Below, piece after piece: positions 56,064 through 64,000 of a stretch of DNA of 64,000 nucleotides. The notes beneath the pieces are model-generated. The model saw only the letters and a list, made by a program, of their open reading frames with translations, had not been told where the DNA came from and did no database searches. Numbering within the stretch: the stretch's first letter is position 1; each line of letters starts with the position of its first letter. The position numbers and the translations under genes are program-made. Origin of the DNA: Chloroflexota bacterium (GTDB taxonomy: Bacteria > Chloroflexota > Dehalococcoidia > Lucifugimonadales > Lucifugimonadaceae). The stretch covers positions 1 to 64,000 of the forward strand of contig JAJCYY010000076.1 of assembly GCA_029262735.1 (NCBI GenBank), read 5' to 3'.

Positions 56064-56660
56064 TCAAATCCAGCCTCTTACTGTTGCAATGGAAACTGCG
56101 TGGCTGCGTGAGCGGGCGTGCGTCTTCATGAGAATCGTCGTCACCCGGTTCTTGACCGTCTGAAGCTGGAAACCCATCTCGTTTGCGATCTCCCGGCTCG
56201 TCACACCCTGCGCGATGTACTCAAGAATCTGCGACTCCCGCTCGGAAAGCGGGTTGTCAGCAATAGATCGGACGCGGGCACGCCGACTGCTGTCCAGCTT
56301 TTTGAGCGCCGCCAGGAACACGCCCACCTCATCACGGTCACGCGCCATTCCGGACAGCAGGGGGCAGAGCCCTGACCTGACAACATCGACTGCTTCTCGC
56401 AGCAAACGTCGTACTTCAGCGTCCTCGGCGGGTACAACCGCCCAAACTCCGTCATGCAGAAGGTCGAGCGTTCCGGCAGCGGAGTCGGGCGCTTCCGAGC
56501 GGACGAGAATTCTACGTAGTGAGTGTGAATCGGACTTTCGGGGCAGCTGCGCGCCCCCCGGCTCGTCGACAATGGCCACGCTCACGCCGGTCCTCCGGCC
56601 GATCAGCCGCTTCGCCAGCCGGGCCATCTGTTCATCCGGGACCTCGACGACGACTGCCAT
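56064..56660 (-). CDS. LuxR-type regulator with degenerate receiver-like N-terminus
   Basis: About 198 residues. The C-terminal GerE/LuxR helix-turn-helix (NPLSERESQILEYIAQGVTS, then REIANEMGFQLQTVKNRV) is clear. The N-terminal part (MAVVVEVPDEQMARLAKRLI, then VAIVDEP) is shaped like a receiver but lacks the usual Asp/Thr/Lys set, so phosphorylation is unlikely. I take the ATG at 56660 behind GGTGA; an ATG at 56756 would add 32 residues. It is divergent from ccdA, so it may act on that gene or on itself. Confidence 0.8.
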   Translation of the reverse strand: MAVVVEVPDEQMARLAKRLIGRRTGVSVAIVDEPGGAQLPRKSDSHSLRRILVRSEAPDSAAGTLDLLHDGVWAVVPAEDAEVRRLLREAVDVVRSGLCPLLSGMARDRDEVGVFLAALKKLDSSRRARVRSIADNPLSERESQILEYIAQGVTSREIANEMGFQLQTVKNRVTTILMKTHARSRSHAVSIATVRGWI

Positions 56661-57136
56661 GTTTTCACCGGGGAGCGAGATTGTTGGCATCAGCGGCGCG
56701 TGCAGAGGTGTCGAAGCGTGAATGCCACGGTCTGAATGCGAACGCGTCTCGTACATCCTATTAAGTGCCCCGAATACCAGTCAAAGTATTTCCACCGCCC
56801 GGCATGATCGCCATGTGCCCACATTGCGTTCAGGCCCGTCCGTACGATGAATGAGAAACATCGTGCAAGAGAGGGAGTTACACGACCGTTACAGGTAAGA
56901 CCGAGATTTGCCTGGCACCTCATCGAGTCTGTCCCGCAGTGTTCGCCATGACCTGGCGAACTCACCTTATTTGAATCATCAACGAATTATCGAGAACCCG
57001 AGGTCATATCGACGCATCGAAGAAGCATGCCGCAAATACACCCGTCTTAAGGGTGCGGCCCGTATATGACGGAAGGGCGGTCGGGGCTAGAATTGGCTTT
57101 AGCGCACTATGGCGCACGGTTAGGACAGGGAATTTC
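56661..57136. other. Divergent regulatory space between the LuxR-type and ccdA genes
   Basis: No gene and no copies of the dispersed modules. It should hold both promoters, but no site could be fixed by eye. Confidence 0.4.
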
Positions 57137-58069
57137 ATGGACCAGCAGGCAACACTACAGAGCGATCAGCCACCGGCCTTCAAGCTAGGGAAGTTCTGGT
57201 TGCCAGGGCTTGCTGCGTTATCGGTCATCGTCATAGCTCTGATCGCCGGGTTCACGATCGGCCCCGGCGGCAACAGCATCATCGGCCAGTTCCTGACCGT
57301 TTCCGGTGAATCGACGAGCACTCTGAGCGATGTTGGAGTGTGGCTGCCGTTCGGCTTCGCATTCGGTGCGGGAATGGTGGCGACGGTGAATCCATGTGGA
57401 TTCGTGATGCTTCCGGCATACCTTGGAATGTACGTGGGTGACGGACAGGGCGAAGATGGTGTGGGCAAGGGAACTGTCAGGATCAGCCGCCAGCTCATCA
57501 AGGCGCTCTACGTCAGCGCAGCGCTCGGCCTCGGCTTCGTCGTTCTCTTCGGCAGCGTAGGACTGACAGTCTCGGCAGGCGCTCGGTCCGTTGCAACCGT
57601 CTTTCCCTGGCTCAGCTTCACCCTCGGCTTCATCATGACGATACTCGGAGCGTACCTGTTTGCAGGCGGCAAGCTCTACACGGGAGCGGCACAGTCGGCG
57701 GCAAGCAAGATTGGCGACCCGAGGGATCAGAGCCTGAAGGGCTACTTCCTGTTTGGCATCAGCTACGCAACGGCATCGCTCTCATGCACGCTGCCGATCT
57801 TCCTGGGCATCGTGACGGCATCGCTGGCGTCAGACGGTGTGGCAGGTGCGGCGGGCCAGTTCATCGCATATGCGCTCGGTATGGCCTTCGTGATCACGGT
57901 GCTGACGGTTTCGATAGCGGTGTTCAAGGGTGCGCTGGTGAACCAGATCCGGCGGGTCATGCCGTACCTGAACTCCATCTCAGCAGGAATCCTGATAATC
58001 GTCGGCGGCTACCTGATCTTCTACTGGCTGACAGAGGGCGAGCTGGCCCGCAGCTTCGGAGTTGGTTAG
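57137..58069 (+). CDS. ccdA: Cytochrome c biogenesis protein CcdA-like thiol transporter
   Basis: A 310-residue membrane protein with about seven spans after a short N-terminal span. The two redox cysteines lie in NPCGFVMLPAYLGMY and SLSCTLPIFLG, the defining pattern of CcdA/DsbD. It carries electrons from cytoplasmic thioredoxin to the outer face for cytochrome c maturation or disulfide reduction. The ATG at 57137 follows AGGGA; the frame is open from 57053. A strong terminator lies 23 bases after the stop, so this is a single-gene transcript. Confidence 0.93.
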   Translation: MDQQATLQSDQPPAFKLGKFWLPGLAALSVIVIALIAGFTIGPGGNSIIGQFLTVSGESTSTLSDVGVWLPFGFAFGAGMVATVNPCGFVMLPAYLGMYVGDGQGEDGVGKGTVRISRQLIKALYVSAALGLGFVVLFGSVGLTVSAGARSVATVFPWLSFTLGFIMTILGAYLFAGGKLYTGAAQSAASKIGDPRDQSLKGYFLFGISYATASLSCTLPIFLGIVTASLASDGVAGAAGQFIAYALGMAFVITVLTVSIAVFKGALVNQIRRVMPYLNSISAGILIIVGGYLIFYWLTEGELARSFGVG

Positions 58070-58092
58070 GCAGCGGTAGGCGAGAATTCAGG

Positions 58093-58130
58093 GGCCGGAT
58101 GCGAATATAAGCATCCGGCCTCTTTTTTTG
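58093..58130 (+). terminator. Rho-independent terminator of ccdA
   Basis: ggccggatgc and gcatccggcc form a perfect 10-bp stem around gaatataa, followed by tctttttttg. Confidence 0.95.
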
Positions 58131-58270
58131 TTTTCTTCGCCCGACTTAAGTGGTGACCGATGGATTGGCGAGTTATGACGGAAGCAGGCTATGGCGGAAG
58201 CGGGTTCTCCCTCCCAGCTTGGGAGGGAGAACGTTTGTCATTCTGAACTTGATTCAGAATCTCTCGGCGA
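58131..58270. repeat. Dispersed repeat modules
   Basis: ttcttcgcccgacttaagtg, tctccctcccagcttgggag, then gtcattctgaacttgattca with gaatctctcggcga, directly after the ccdA terminator. Confidence 0.7.
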
Positions 58271-58311
58271 CCTCGCGCTGACCGACCGTGGAGTTGTTTG
58301 CATGTTGAGAA

Positions 58312-59625
58312 TTATTCAAAAATATTGTCTGGTCTCTCCAATCCATAGTGTTCGCGCAACATTGCCCCTTCATACTCCGTTCGAAAGATACCTTTCTTTT
58401 GGAGTAGAGGAACCACTTCGTCGATAAACACGTCCAGCATTTTAGGCAACACTGATGGCATGAGATTGATCCCATCGGCTGCGCCATCTGTGAACCAATC
58501 TTCAATTAAATCTGCAATATGTTCGGGAGTGTCTGCAACGACGTAATGTCCGCGTGCGAAGGCCATTTTAGCTAGCAGTTGCCGTAGCGTCGGTTTTTCA
58601 GTTCGTACAACTCCTACTATGACCTCTGTCCGACTTCGTGCCGACTCGACGGTAGACGGATCTGGAAAATCTTCGGGTGAAAGCGGTGTGTCGAGCGGGA
58701 GATGCGAGAAATCCGTGCCACCAAATCTCGCTGACAGCCTTGCCAGTCCATCGTCAGTATTTGCGAGATTATTTAGATCATCACTAAAACGTTTTGCTTC
58801 GGCCTCAGTCGATCCAATGACCGGACTGAGCCCGGGTAAAATCAGACATTGATCTTCCTCACGCCCCCTGGCTCTCACCTGCGCTTTTAGATCGCTGTAG
58901 AACGCCTGGGCAGTCTCTTTTTGCATGTGCGCAGTGAAAACAGCCTCGGCGTGCCGAGCCGCGAAACGGCGCCCGGTTTCAGACGAGCCGGCCTGAACAA
59001 GTACAGGCCATCCCTGGGGCCCACGCGGGACATTCAGTGGCCCCGCGACACTGTAGTACTCTCCCTTATGCTCGATGGCACGAATGCGATCGTCGTACAA
59101 ATATTGACCACTATCCTGGTCGTCGGCAACGGCGTTATCTGACCAGCTATCCCACAGTTTCTTAGCAACTTCCATGAATTCGTCTGCACGCGCATATCGG
59201 TCAGTGTGACTTGGTTGAGTTTCATAGCTGAAATTTCGTGCGGCAGGTTCGGACCACGATGTCACAATATTCCAGCCGATTCGCCCTTTGCTGAGGTGAT
59301 CCAGGGATGCAAACTGTCTGACAAGATTGAACGGCTCGGTATACGTAGTCGAAGCAGTCGCGATGAGCCCAATCGTTTTTGTGGAAACTGCAAGCGCGCC
59401 TAAAGTCGTAAGCGGCTCCAGACTTAACTGAGCGCCACCACCTCGAAAAGATAGTTGATCCGCCAGAAATATCGAATCGAATAGTCCTTCCTCAGCTCGT
59501 TGCGAAAGTCCCTGCAGATATCGTATGTCGGTTAATGGCAGTTTCGATGCGTCAGGATGTCGCCATGAAGCTTCATGGTGTCCCCGGCTATCTATGAACA
59601 AGTTCAGATGTAGTTGACGTTTCAT
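58312..59625 (-). CDS. NtaA/SnaA/DszA-type FMN-dependent monooxygenase
   Basis: A 437-residue bacterial-luciferase-like flavin monooxygenase. Typical phrases are LFDSIFLADQLSF, GLIATASTTYTEPFNLVRQF, GRIGWNIVTSWSEPAARNFS, and PVLVQAGSSETGRRFAARHA. It uses reduced FMN from a partner reductase, not encoded here, to open C-N or C-S bonds in compounds such as nitrilotriacetate or dibenzothiophene sulfones. Its codons are more AT-rich than those of its neighbours, a hint of recent arrival. Flavin monooxygenases of this kind are numerous in SAR202 genomes. Confidence 0.92.
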   Translation of the reverse strand: MKRQLHLNLFIDSRGHHEASWRHPDASKLPLTDIRYLQGLSQRAEEGLFDSIFLADQLSFRGGGAQLSLEPLTTLGALAVSTKTIGLIATASTTYTEPFNLVRQFASLDHLSKGRIGWNIVTSWSEPAARNFSYETQPSHTDRYARADEFMEVAKKLWDSWSDNAVADDQDSGQYLYDDRIRAIEHKGEYYSVAGPLNVPRGPQGWPVLVQAGSSETGRRFAARHAEAVFTAHMQKETAQAFYSDLKAQVRARGREEDQCLILPGLSPVIGSTEAEAKRFSDDLNNLANTDDGLARLSARFGGTDFSHLPLDTPLSPEDFPDPSTVESARSRTEVIVGVVRTEKPTLRQLLAKMAFARGHYVVADTPEHIADLIEDWFTDGAADGINLMPSVLPKMLDVFIDEVVPLLQKKGIFRTEYEGAMLREHYGLERPDNIFE

Positions 59626-60022
59626 CCCGACTCCTCGCCGTTAGGTTCTGGCCTCGCTCCGGGCCGACTCCTGGGCTGCATCCGTTCGTGGCGTCAGAAG
59701 TCTACGCCTTCAGGACCTTGCGCCTGACCAGCACCTGCTCCACTAGCTGTTTCATCCCTGGATCGCATGCACCTAAGACCCGTGTGAATGACTGACCGGC
59801 TCTAGAGGAAGCCATCCTTCTCTCCCTGGCAGCGAGGAGAGGTTTGTCAGTATGAATTTGATCCTTCGACAAGCTCAGGATGGCATTCAGAATCTCCCGG
59901 CGATACCACATGGACGGTGGAGTGGCTCGCATATTGCTTGCAAGAGCAGGCTAGTGGTGATGTTCGGTAAGATCCCTGCGACCCGCGAGCGGGTACCCCG
60001 GGTCGGAATGACATACGTTCCC
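59626..60022. repeat. Gap with dispersed repeat modules
   Basis: gtcagtatgaatttgatcct and aatctcccggcgataccaca near 59845-59900, then gatccctgcgacccgcgagc with gggtaccccgggtcggaatg near 59970. No gene recognised. Confidence 0.6.
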
Positions 60023-60868
60023 CTAAACCGGCACCTGGGTCTCTGGCTCCGTGACGTCGTCCAGAAGCGCCGGTTCCGGCTCGTCTGCTTCGAGCGCTAC
60101 CTTGCCCGTCGACTCAGCGTCGTGCCTGATGGTGCCGTGCTTGCGCGGGACAATCAGGTCCACCAGCCGCTCCTGCCCGTCCTTCTCAAAGGTGACATCC
60201 ATCACCTCCAGGTAGTCACCGCTGTACTCCCGAAACACGCCTACATACTCCAGAATGACGCCCTCCGGCGAAGTTACCTCGACAACGATGTGCCTCCCGA
60301 TGTGGCGCTCAAGGATCGGGTCGTATGCGTTTCCAAACCACTCGACCAGCTCTTTGCCCGACCCGCTCACCGACTTCTGCTGAGTCGTAACAGGCGCAGG
60401 CCCCGCCTTTGTTGCCGCGGTGAGCATGGATGTGAACGCCTGGCTCACTGCGTCGCGAATCATGTTGAACCAGTTACGGATCTTTCTCCTGACTCTGCGA
60501 ATGATGTTCGGACGATACGAACGATCGAGCATCTTCTGCCGTCGTTTCGCGTTTTTCTCGGTCAGCTCGTCCAGGAACCTGATAATCAGATAAATGTTCG
60601 GGAATTCGTTTGTGAAGATGATGTAGCTGGATTCGACGTGACCCTGTGCATCCGGATGGTCGGCCCTGTACTGCATCTCAATGCCGGTAGCGTCTGTTAC
60701 GAGCTGGCCCCAGATCTGCTTTCCATCCTTGAGCCGTGTGTAGACCAGGTAGCCGGAGAAGCTTTTGAGGCAGATGTCCCGGCGACGCGCCTTCAGTACA
60801 GCTCCGAAGACGGCGAGACCCAGGATGATGAGGATCGTGAATAGGAGAACGTTGTCGAGAAAGGCCAT
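60023..60868 (-). CDS. Membrane-anchored protein of unknown family
   Basis: A 281-residue protein. One N-terminal membrane span (VLLFTILIILGLAVFGAVL) is followed by RRRDICLKSFSGYLVYTRL, a small domain, a basic segment (RRVRRKIRNWFNMIRDAVS) and a C-terminal domain in which IGRHIVVEVTSPEGVILEYV and GDYLEVMDVTFEKDGQERLV read like an SH3/PRC-type barrel. It ends in an acidic tail. No known family. The domain could bind lipid-proximal partners or RNA. Single gene. Confidence 0.7.
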   Translation of the reverse strand: MAFLDNVLLFTILIILGLAVFGAVLKARRRDICLKSFSGYLVYTRLKDGKQIWGQLVTDATGIEMQYRADHPDAQGHVESSYIIFTNEFPNIYLIIRFLDELTEKNAKRRQKMLDRSYRPNIIRRVRRKIRNWFNMIRDAVSQAFTSMLTAATKAGPAPVTTQQKSVSGSGKELVEWFGNAYDPILERHIGRHIVVEVTSPEGVILEYVGVFREYSGDYLEVMDVTFEKDGQERLVDLIVPRKHGTIRHDAESTGKVALEADEPEPALLDDVTEPETQVPV

Positions 60869-61004
60869 GAATCGTCCCGTCTATGGCAGCAAGTTCGGAG
60901 TGAGCCGCCGGTTTTTGTTTCGACTTGCTGCACATTACGCCCGAACGGCGCACGCGTGAAGTGGTGCGCGAGGAATGGGGGGAGCTGCGTTCGTGTTGAG
61001 CGAG

Positions 61005-61300
61005 GGGTTGTCATTCTGAACTTGATTCAGAATCTCCCTGGCGAACTCAAGTGGACGGTAAGATCCCTGCGACCCGCAAGCGGGTACCCCGCGGTCGGGA
61101 TGACACCCTTGACTCACACGCGGGTACCTCCGGCTCAGAAAGACAACAACCCACCCTCTAACTCCCTCCCTGTCAGGGAGGGAGAGACCGACTTCCGCCA
61201 TGAGTGGTTATTCCATCAGATGCCGGTTAAGTCGGGCGAAGAAAAATACTTCCGCCAAAACGCGTTATTCCAGCAGACGCCACTTAAGTCGGGCGTAGAA
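61005..61300. repeat. Composite of dispersed repeat modules, one in two tandem copies
   Basis: gtcattctgaacttgattca, then gatccctgcgacccgcaagc, then the reversed ccaccctctaactccctccc with tgtcagggagggag, then two tandem copies of the module ending gttaagtcgggcgaagaaaa / cttaagtcgggcgtagaaaa. Confidence 0.75.
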
Positions 61301-61312
61301 AAAACGAAGAAA

Positions 61313-62080
61313 CTACGCGGACTCTACCGGGTTGTGGAGCACGCCAATCTTGTCTATTTCCACCGTCACATCGCCGCCCGGGTTGATTGGCGGCGTTGTT
61401 CCCGAGGTGCCTGTCCACAGCATGTCGCCGACCTCAAGCGTGGTGTACTTGCTGATGAACGAAATCGCCTGCGCCGTCGTGAAAATCATCTCAGACGAGT
61501 GGCACTTCTGCCCCTCGACGCCGTTCACGAGGCCGCGGATCGCACAGTCCTGCGGGTCGATGTCAGTCACGATGAACGGGCCGGTCGGGCCGAACGTGTC
61601 TGCCGACTTCGCACGCCACCACTGCTTGTCTGCATTCGGGCCTGACTGCCACTCGCGAGCACTCACGTCATTGCCCGCCGTGTAGCCGAAAACATGGTCC
61701 AGCGCATCGGCTTCGGACACGTTGTGGGCGCGTTTGCCGATGATCGCAACGAGCTCAGACTCGCAGACGACGAGACCGGCGTCGGCAGGCAGCTTGATCG
61801 GGTCGCCGGGGCCGATGATCGCGTTCGAGTTCTTGTAGAAGGGTTCGGGGCGAGTTGGCGCGTTTGCGCCGAGCAGGTGCGAGCCGTAGTTGAGAGCAAG
61901 GCAGAGCATCTTGCCGGGGTGCGGATTTGGGGCGAGGATCCTGACGTTGTCGAGATTGTCGGTATCGCCGGTTTCCGAGTAGTCCTGGCCGATGGGCGAG
62001 TTGGATATCTCCTTGACCATCCCGTCTTCCACGATGCCGTATGCCGCGTTGTCGCCCTTTGCGTATCGAACGAATTTCAT
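61313..62080 (-). CDS. Fumarylacetoacetate hydrolase family protein
   Basis: A 255-residue protein. Motifs: LCLALNYGSHLLGANAPTRP at the active-site entrance, LVVCESELVAIIGKRA with the two metal-binding glutamates, YTAGNDVSAREWQ with the metal-binding aspartate, and DMLWTGTSGTTPPINPGG near the end. The family cleaves C-C bonds or hydrates/decarboxylates 2-oxo acids such as those from ring cleavage. The ATG at 62080 after AGGG is the usual start, although the frame is open upstream to 62347. Single gene. Confidence 0.93.
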   Translation of the reverse strand: MKFVRYAKGDNAAYGIVEDGMVKEISNSPIGQDYSETGDTDNLDNVRILAPNPHPGKMLCLALNYGSHLLGANAPTRPEPFYKNSNAIIGPGDPIKLPADAGLVVCESELVAIIGKRAHNVSEADALDHVFGYTAGNDVSAREWQSGPNADKQWWRAKSADTFGPTGPFIVTDIDPQDCAIRGLVNGVEGQKCHSSEMIFTTAQAISFISKYTTLEVGDMLWTGTSGTTPPINPGGDVTVEIDKIGVLHNPVESA

Positions 62081-62411
62081 TTGTTTACCCTTGTGTCTGA
62101 AGCGATGAGAGTTGCTGGTGTCGTGGCGAGGGAGGTCGGCGGCATCCGCAATGTTGCGGTGGTGGCGGCAGTCGAACCCGCACCGACCGAAGTCAGCGGA
62201 CAGTCTACGGGTGGGTGAGGTTGCGCGCCAGCGGAATCGCAGCGTGGACAGTGGCGCGTCACCTTTTTGGTAGGGGCGGGCAAAGATGCTGCGCTCGGCT
62301 CCGGCACCACCACTACCCACCCGCGCCCAAGACCAGGTGCCCGTCACTGACTGGCGAATCGTCTTCGTTACAAATCCAGCTTCGGTACTAGATTGCCGGT
62401 TCCGACGCTGC
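62081..62411. other. Gap upstream of the FAH gene
   Basis: One short copy of ggtaggggcg near 62270, the start of a dispersed module. Nothing else is recognised. Confidence 0.4.
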
Positions 62412-63161
62412 TCAGCCCGGCTTGCCGTTCACATTCCTCGACCTGAATCGCCACATCCCGATGCCAGTTGCAACGACCCAGGCCAGGAAGGTGATATCGG
62501 CAACGAAGTGAACCGGCTCAAATGACTCGATCAGAACGAGTAACACGACACTTGGAAGGTGGATAGCTCCGCTTCCAATCCCGAGCCAGCCGACCGCTCT
62601 CCACCATGTGACGCCGCTGCGCAGCATCACTAAACTCGCGAAAATCGAGGCCACAACAACCGAAAGATCGAACATCCTCGACGTCGCTTCGATGCCCCAG
62701 GCGACGGCCTTGAAGTCGTAGAAAAGAGCGTCCTTCTGAGCTGCGGTCTCAGCCGCTGTCCATTCTGGCACGATGAAACCGGCTCCTGCGGCCTCCAGGG
62801 CCACCAGCATCCCGCCGACTATCATGGTGACTATCCCGGCAACGAGAGACACGCGCATAAGATCTTCCGAGACCGATCGCAAGTTCTGGTAGAGCGCGAA
62901 AAAGAATGCGCCGATCATGATTGAGAACCCTGCGGCCACCCACACGCTAACCTGCAGCAGGGTCACATGGTCCTGCACATCGGCGAGAAAACCGGAGGTA
63001 TCGGTGCGAGGGTTCGATGTCGAAAGGGACGCCGTGATCGCGAACAGCGTTAGCAAAAACGCGGCAGCAAGCACACTGAACGCAGGGCCAGCAATAGAGG
63101 CAGCGCCGATACGATGGTAGGTGGAGTCTACCCGCCCCGCTATACGCTGTTCGCTACTCAT
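62412..63161 (-). CDS. Six-span membrane protein (DUF4386-like pattern)
   Basis: A 249-residue protein with six predicted spans (centres near residues 33, 78, 112, 170, 195 and 230). RIGAASIAGPAFSVLAAAFL at the start and LVMLRSGVTWWRAVGWLGIG in the middle resemble DUF4386 proteins of unknown role. ATG at 63161 with AGGAG seven bases upstream. It is divergent from a TetR gene, and an inverted repeat lies between them, so it is the likely target of that regulator. Confidence 0.8.
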   Translation of the reverse strand: MSSEQRIAGRVDSTYHRIGAASIAGPAFSVLAAAFLLTLFAITASLSTSNPRTDTSGFLADVQDHVTLLQVSVWVAAGFSIMIGAFFFALYQNLRSVSEDLMRVSLVAGIVTMIVGGMLVALEAAGAGFIVPEWTAAETAAQKDALFYDFKAVAWGIEATSRMFDLSVVVASIFASLVMLRSGVTWWRAVGWLGIGSGAIHLPSVVLLVLIESFEPVHFVADITFLAWVVATGIGMWRFRSRNVNGKPG

Positions 63162-63193
63162 ATCCGGCTCCTCTGACGCTGGCAGTCTGTCTT

Positions 63194-63212
63194 TAGATAG
63201 ACTATATATCTA
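63194..63212. promoter_or_regulatory. Putative TetR operator
   Basis: tagata and tatcta flank seven bases. It lies in an AT-rich stretch between two divergent genes and overlaps their likely promoters. This is the usual place for autoregulated TetR control. Confidence 0.6.
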
Positions 63213-63246
63213 TTTAATATAATTCATATATATCAGAAAGGATACA

Positions 63247-63897
63247 TTGGTCAAGCGACGCCGCTATGACTCACGCAGGAGGGCTGAACAGGCTGATGCA
63301 ACGCAGGCAGCCATCCTGGACGCCGCCTTCTCACTCTTCACAGTTGACGGCTACGTCGCGACCTCCATCAAGGCGGTTGCCGACAGGGCGGGAGTTGCAG
63401 TGCCCACGGTGTATGCGGCTTTCAAGGACAAGCCTGGAATTCTGATGGCGGTCAGCAGTCGTGTGCTCGGCGGGATCGAACCGACTTCAGGTCCGGGTGA
63501 TCTTGAACAGTTCAGCGAGCTCCGTTCGGAACCTGACCCTCGTCGCCGTCTGCAGATGGTGATGTCATTTGCGCTGGAGACCTACGACCGCGGTGTCTAC
63601 GAACTCGAAGCGGTGATCATCGAGGCTGCAAGGGCAGACCCGCGGGTGCGTGAGATGACAGGCGACGTACTGGAGGCGAGACTGGCCACGCATCGGGTAC
63701 TGGTCGAACTGATTCTCGAGGGCGTGACTCTCGAAGAAGGGGTCACGGTCGAGCAGGTGGCGGAGTTCGTCGATGCCGTCGACAGCGGTCCCGTTTTCCA
63801 GCTGCTGACCGGCGCACGCGGCTGGTCGAATGAGAGATACTCCCGGTGGATCTCGATGATGTTCGAAAGTATGTTCCTGCACGCTGATGACCGTTAA
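63247..63897 (+). CDS. TetR family transcriptional regulator
   Basis: A 216-residue regulator. The N-terminal helix-turn-helix (ATQAAILDAAFSLFTVDGYV, then IKAVADRAGVAVPTVYAAFK) is standard for TetR. The C-terminal ligand domain is about 140 residues. It starts with TTG at 63247 after AAAGGA. It is divergent from a membrane-protein gene, with an operator-like inverted repeat in between, so it probably represses that gene and itself. Confidence 0.93.
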   Translation: MVKRRRYDSRRRAEQADATQAAILDAAFSLFTVDGYVATSIKAVADRAGVAVPTVYAAFKDKPGILMAVSSRVLGGIEPTSGPGDLEQFSELRSEPDPRRRLQMVMSFALETYDRGVYELEAVIIEAARADPRVREMTGDVLEARLATHRVLVELILEGVTLEEGVTVEQVAEFVDAVDSGPVFQLLTGARGWSNERYSRWISMMFESMFLHADDR

Positions 63898-63964
63898 CAT
63901 CTCGTCAACGCCATGACGCCACTGCCTCATACCGAGACCCGCGATTCCCAACGGAGAAAAAAAC

Positions 63965-64000
63965 ATGCTCGATGTCCTCATCAAGAACGGCGTAGTGATC
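63965..64000 (+). CDS. Start of a probable amidohydrolase (runs off the window)
   Basis: ATG at 63965 with GGAG upstream. The 12 visible codons read MLDVLIKNGVVI, the opening of amidohydrolase/D-aminoacylase-type proteins. Only the first beta strand is visible, so the call is tentative. Confidence 0.5.
   Translation, partial: MLDVLIKNGVVI

Overview
The window looks like a piece of a Chloroflexota genome, most likely from the SAR202/Dehalococcoidia side. This is inference. It rests on roughly 60% GC coding sequence, many short catabolic operons (enolase-superfamily enzyme, flavin monooxygenase, ThDP enzyme, SDR, fumarylacetoacetase-like, HpcH aldolase), a glycine-tailed RRM protein, a separate-subunit transhydrogenase and intergenic spaces packed with dispersed repeat modules. 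No rRNA, tRNA or CRISPR array was seen, so the assignment cannot be fixed from a marker gene.

Left end (1-8.9 kb): an accessory block. Two tandem STAND/NLR-like ATPases (DUF4062-type N-terminus, NB-ARC core, kinesin-light-chain-type TPR array) share nearly the same core and tail but have different N-terminal domains and different repeat numbers (5 and 12). Next to them, on the other strand, are a large serine recombinase and a Zot/packaging-type P-loop ATPase, which look like an integrated element.

9-17.5 kb: an overlapping pair of acetyl-xylan-esterase-type hydrolases (one has lost its nucleophile), a Gfo/Idh/MocA dehydrogenase, a PPC/DUF296 protein, an HpcH/HpaI aldolase, a TfoX-N protein, and the proton-translocating transhydrogenase genes pntAa-pntAb-pntB, with repeats and a 53-bp tandem array between the first two.

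17.5-32.9 kb: a small alpha/beta-barrel-like protein, a candidate structured RNA with a strong terminator, a lipoprotein, the non-oxidative pentose phosphate set tkt-rpiB-tal, an MFS exporter, a second lipoprotein, a TIM-barrel glycosidase-like protein, an RRM protein, a class III aminotransferase broken by one frameshift, and a FIST-domain sensor.

32.9-36.5 kb: a low-GC island downstream of typA holds a BECR/EndoU-like toxin C-terminus followed by two overlapping or closely spaced small genes, candidate immunity genes.

37-50 kb: an orphan winged-helix protein with a PAS-GAF protein, a phosphotransferase, a truncated phytanoyl-CoA dioxygenase coupled to an unknown gene, DUF4389 and SPATA20/YyaL proteins, a MarR regulator and VOC protein around two perfect operator palindromes, a lipoprotein, a CtpE-like P-type ATPase and a histidine phosphatase.

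50-64 kb: divergent ThDP enzyme and SDR/enolase-superfamily genes, a double-Nudix protein, a LuxR-type regulator, CcdA with a textbook terminator, an NtaA/DszA-type flavin monooxygenase, an unknown membrane-anchored protein, an FAH-family hydrolase, and a TetR regulator divergent from a membrane protein. The first 12 codons of a probable amidohydrolase run off the right edge.
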